From Nautiliaceae bacterium (GTDB lineage: Bacteria > Campylobacterota > Campylobacteria > Campylobacterales > Nautiliaceae): 45,764 bases of DNA. A program made the translations under genes and the position numbers. The notes under the pieces are model-generated. The model saw nothing but the letters and a program-made list of their open reading frames with translations, did no database searches and was not told the origin of the DNA. The first letter of the stretch is position 1; every line of letters starts with the position of its first letter. The DNA is taken from NCBI GenBank assembly GCA_027011225.1, contig JALVAK010000188.1, forward strand, positions 1 to 45,764, read 5' to 3'. Shown in pieces: positions 43,106 to 45,764 of the stretch.

Positions 43106-44736
43106 AGAGTATAATAAGCATTTTCTCCTTTTGCTTTTAAAAACTTATTTATTATACTACCACCCTTTGCAAAAATCACATTTTTAGGTATATCTTCACT
43201 ATATTTTACTCTCTTTTCATTAATATTTTTTCTCACCCAATTTAACATAATATCTTTACTCTTTGGATTTATGTAGATATTCTCATCTCTTTGAAATTGA
43301 GAATTAAGAGCTTTTGAATGTTTTGCTGTAACTATTTCAAAATCTTTTTCTTTATATTCAAAATCCTCACTTAAAAAATTAAATTTAGTTAATTCATAAG
43401 GAATTTTATTTACAGCAGGGTTAATTCCAAACTCCTCATCAATCCACTCTACATTTTTGCTAAGTTCTTTTATATATTCATCTTCACTTTTAAGCCCATC
43501 AAATTTAAATTCATTAAATAAATATTTTGTAAGCTCATATTCACTAATTCCATCATCCTCTAAAACGTTTAAATTTCTCAAAATAAACTCATGAAAATAA
43601 CTGCCTCTTATATCTTTTTTTGCATAAAAATCTTTAGTAGGAATAAAAAGTTTAGCTATTTTTGCACTTTCATCATAATATTTTCCAAAAACAATTGTAG
43701 TTTTTTCTTTTAGCTTTTCCCACTCACTCCTATTTACAAAACTAACAAGTGGATTTGCTCCTTGAATAAAAACTACATCAAATTCATCTAAATTTACATC
43801 AAAAAGTGGTATCTTATTTTTATGCTCTATTTTAAATGGATTACTAAGACCATAGCTACTACTTCCAAGAAAAGCTACACCTGTATCTTTTTTACCAAAC
43901 ATATCAAGCATAAAAGCCACACTATCAATAGCCCAAGTGGTTTTATAGCATTCTTTGCACTTAGCAACTCCAAGTCCTTCCAGTATTACAGCACCCTCAA
44001 GTAATTTCTCAAGCAAAATCTCTGCATCTTTTAAACTAACTCCACATCTTTTAATAAGCTCATCAATTGAATAGCTATTTACTATTTTTTTAAATTCTTC
44101 AAATCCTACTCCATCACTTCTTTTAACTAAATTATTTTTAAAAATAAGTTTAGCTAAAAGGAGTGCTAAAAAATAATCGCTATTTGGTTTTACTTGAATA
44201 AAATAATCAGAATTTTTAGCAGTTTTTGAATTTATTACATCAATAGTTAAAGTAAATTTATCTTTTATTAAATCTAAAAGATGAATATTTGTAACATATG
44301 GATTTCTTCCCCAAATTATCACATTTTTAGCATTCTTAATAACCCAAGTTGGAAGTATTAAACTCTTTCCTCTTGATTTAATTATTCCCTTCTCACCTAC
44401 TCCATCACAAGTAGAGCCAACGGCGAAAGTTGCTGAGTATTTTTCAAAAAAAAGTTTTGTAACATTTTGCATAAACCCCATATTTCCAGAGCCTTTGACA
44501 AAAAGCACTCTTTTTGGCTCAGTATTTTTTAAAATATTAGTTAGTTTTTCAAGCGCTTCACTTAACATAATATTTTTACCATTAAATTTTGGAGAGGTTT
44601 CGCGAGGAAATTTAAAGTAATTATTTAATTTCCAACAAAGATAAGGGGTAAAATTAACGCCTTGAAAAATCTTACGATTTTTCAAGGAAACTAATTTTAA
44701 CTCACAAGCATCCCAGCAATCAAGCGGGCAAAACAT
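43102..44736 (-). CDS. molybdopterin oxidoreductase with an N-terminal [4Fe-4S] site
   Basis: The 544-residue protein is a DMSO-reductase-family catalytic subunit. An N-terminal cluster site (FCPLDCWDACEL) gives Cys3, Cys7 and Cys11, with a fourth at Cys34 (YLCWKL). Molybdopterin-binding regions follow: GSGNMGFMQN, NVIIWGRNPYVTN, VFIQGANPLVSF and a short C-terminal beta domain. It is shorter than most relatives and has no Tat signal, so it is probably cytoplasmic. The substrate is unknown. The ATG overlaps the ychF stop (TAATG). Two copies of the repeated motif lie within its coding sequence. Confidence 0.82.
   Translation of the reverse strand: MFCPLDCWDACELKLVSLKNRKIFQGVNFTPYLCWKLNNYFKFPRETSPKFNGKNIMLSEALEKLTNILKNTEPKRVLFVKGSGNMGFMQNVTKLFFEKYSATFAVGSTCDGVGEKGIIKSRGKSLILPTWVIKNAKNVIIWGRNPYVTNIHLLDLIKDKFTLTIDVINSKTAKNSDYFIQVKPNSDYFLALLLAKLIFKNNLVKRSDGVGFEEFKKIVNSYSIDELIKRCGVSLKDAEILLEKLLEGAVILEGLGVAKCKECYKTTWAIDSVAFMLDMFGKKDTGVAFLGSSSYGLSNPFKIEHKNKIPLFDVNLDEFDVVFIQGANPLVSFVNRSEWEKLKEKTTIVFGKYYDESAKIAKLFIPTKDFYAKKDIRGSYFHEFILRNLNVLEDDGISEYELTKYLFNEFKFDGLKSEDEYIKELSKNVEWIDEEFGINPAVNKIPYELTKFNFLSEDFEYKEKDFEIVTAKHSKALNSQFQRDENIYINPKSKDIMLNWVRKNINEKRVKYSEDIPKNVIFAKGGSIINKFLKAKGENAYYTL
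43241..43261 (-). repeat. GAGTAA...TTATGTTAA motif, copy 6 (inside the molybdopterin gene)
   Basis: The - strand reads GAGTAAAGATATTATGTTAA plus A, one change from consensus. Here it is coding and read as S-K-D-I-M-L-N; the GAGTAA is out of frame, so there is no stop. Confidence 0.8.
44561..44581 (-). repeat. GAGTAA...TTATGTTAA motif, copy 7 (inside the molybdopterin gene)
   Basis: The - strand reads TGGTAAAAATATTATGTTAA plus G, matching the consensus from the third base on. It is coding, read as G-K-N-I-M-L-S in the same frame as copy 6. Confidence 0.8.
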
Positions 44737-45764
44737 TACACATTAAACCTAAAATGCATAATATCGCCATCTTGAACAACATAATCTTTACCCTCAAGTC
44801 TCATTTTACCAGCTTCTTTTGCACCCTGCTCTCCACCATATTTTATAAAATCTTCATAGCTAATAACCTCAGCTCTAATAAATCCTTTTTCAAAATCTGT
44901 GTGTATTACTCCAGCCGCTTGTGGTGCTTTTGTCCCTTTTTTGATAGTCCAGCTTCTAACTTCAACTTTGCCAGCAGTAAAATATGATATAAGCCCTAGT
45001 TTTTCATATGCTTTTTTTATAATTTGCTCAAGCCCACTCTCACTTGCCCCCATACTCTCTAAAAATTCATGTCTTTCTTCATCGCTCATATCAACCATCT
45101 CTTCTTCAATTTTTGCACAAAGTTTTATTACTTCTCTATTGTGTTTTTTAGCATACTCTTTAAGTGCTTTTACATATTCGTTATCTTCTGCAAGTCCTTC
45201 TTCATCTACATTTGCACCATAAAAAATCTCTTTATTTGTAAGAAAATTTAACTCTTTTTCTAAAACTTTAAAAGCCTCTTCATCTTTTTTTGGAAAAGTA
45301 GAAACTGGATTTCCATCAGCCAACCACTCCATCAATTCTTCTGCTAACTCTAACTGAGCTTTTGCTTCTTTGCTTCCTTTTGCTTGTTTTTTTAGTTTTT
45401 CTATACGTCTCTCAAGCGTTTGAATATCTGCATATAAAAGCTCTTGCTCAATTATTTCTACATCTCTAATTGGGTCTACACTATTTTCTACATGAATTAC
45501 ATTTGGGTCATCAAAACATCTTACCATATGCAAAATTATATCAGTTTCACGTATATTTGCTAAAAACTGATTTCCAAGCCCCTCACCTTTACTAGCACCT
45601 TTAACAAGTCCAGCAATATCAACAAATTCAATAGTTGAATATTGAATTCTCTCTGGTTTTACAATCTCAGCTAATTTTTCTATTCTCTCATCTGGCACTG
45701 GCACAACTGCTTTATTTGGCTCAATCGTACAAAATGGGAAATTTGCAGCCTCTGCATTTTGAGT
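44736..45764 (-). CDS. ychF: redox-regulated ATPase/GTP-binding protein YchF (OLA1), 5' end cut off
   Basis: YchF is an Obg-like P-loop NTPase, usually preferring ATP, tied to ribosomes and stress responses. The frame runs open to the window edge, where it reads TQNAEAANFPFCTIEPNKAV before VPVPDERI. About 20 residues carrying the P-loop itself are therefore missing because of the window boundary, not a mutation. Seen here are FVDIAGLVKGASKGEGLGNQFL, the HMVRCFDDPNVIHVEN loop, a coiled-coil arm (LERRIEKLKKQAKGS) and the C-terminal TGS domain ending in DGDIMHFRFNV. The molybdopterin gene begins in its stop codon. Confidence 0.96.
   Translation of the reverse strand, partial: TQNAEAANFPFCTIEPNKAVVPVPDERIEKLAEIVKPERIQYSTIEFVDIAGLVKGASKGEGLGNQFLANIRETDIILHMVRCFDDPNVIHVENSVDPIRDVEIIEQELLYADIQTLERRIEKLKKQAKGSKEAKAQLELAEELMEWLADGNPVSTFPKKDEEAFKVLEKELNFLTNKEIFYGANVDEEGLAEDNEYVKALKEYAKKHNREVIKLCAKIEEEMVDMSDEERHEFLESMGASESGLEQIIKKAYEKLGLISYFTAGKVEVRSWTIKKGTKAPQAAGVIHTDFEKGFIRAEVISYEDFIKYGGEQGAKEAGKMRLEGKDYVVQDGDIMHFRFNV

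Noticed and set aside
44736-45764. Apparent N-terminal truncation of ychF
   Set aside because: The frame stays open to the last base and encodes the expected residues, so the loss is due to the window edge and not to a pseudogene.

Overview
This window looks like a chromosomal housekeeping segment from a very AT-rich member of the Campylobacterota (epsilonproteobacteria). A Nautilia/Caminibacter/Lebetimonas-like thermophile is my best guess, but that is inference. The class is supported by gene order that I remember from Campylobacter and Helicobacter: fliL-acpS; ppiD-like gene-ftsA-ftsZ; DUF342-ruvA-ddl-(small genes)-murF with murJ-cysS running the other way; pyrD-M16 protease near dapA; pgsA-rseP; and lolC-secA diverging from lolA. 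No IS element, prophage, CRISPR array, rRNA or integration scar was seen. No gene-free stretch exceeds 300 bases.

Layout. 1-5.7 kb: tRNA-Arg, acpS and fliL; an MlaE-type permease; and the division operon (ppiD-like chaperone, ftsA, ftsZ). 5.8-12.4 kb, mostly + strand: bioA overlapping a BT1-type transporter, htpX, a DedA protein, an MFS transporter, a SuhB-type phosphatase and a small membrane protein. 12.4-20.8 kb, - strand: a long, tightly packed run DUF342-ruvA-ddl-acylphosphatase-YdjM-murF-dctQ-dctM-DUF72. 20.9-26.5 kb: murJ and cysS, a DUF996-like membrane protein on the other strand, then pyrD and an M16 peptidase. 26.5-34.8 kb, - strand: a small exported protein, YggS, rseP, pgsA, a FabL-like enoyl reductase, dapA, a LolC/E permease and secA. 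34.8-45.8 kb: lolA, HIT protein, argB, queC, ybeY, epimerase, rpoN, lptB, tsaE, msrB, recR, two uncharacterised proteins, a molybdopterin oxidoreductase and ychF (cut by the right edge).

Functionally, most of the window serves the envelope: peptidoglycan precursors (ddl, murF, murJ), division (ftsA, ftsZ), lipids (acpS, pgsA, FabL-like, MlaE-like), lipoprotein and LPS export (lolC/E, lolA, lptB, secA) and membrane proteolysis (htpX, rseP). Genes are packed with start/stop overlaps. Most promoters visible are lone TATAAT hexamers with no clear -35. Six of the eight convergent gene pairs overlap at their 3' ends.

The most unusual signal is a roughly 20-base sequence close to GAGTAAAAATATTATGTTAA. 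It occurs seven times, always on the - strand. Four copies lie at or within 10 nt of a stop codon, and three lie inside genes in two different reading frames. I know of no described element that matches it, and I consider it the best candidate here for an undescribed system.
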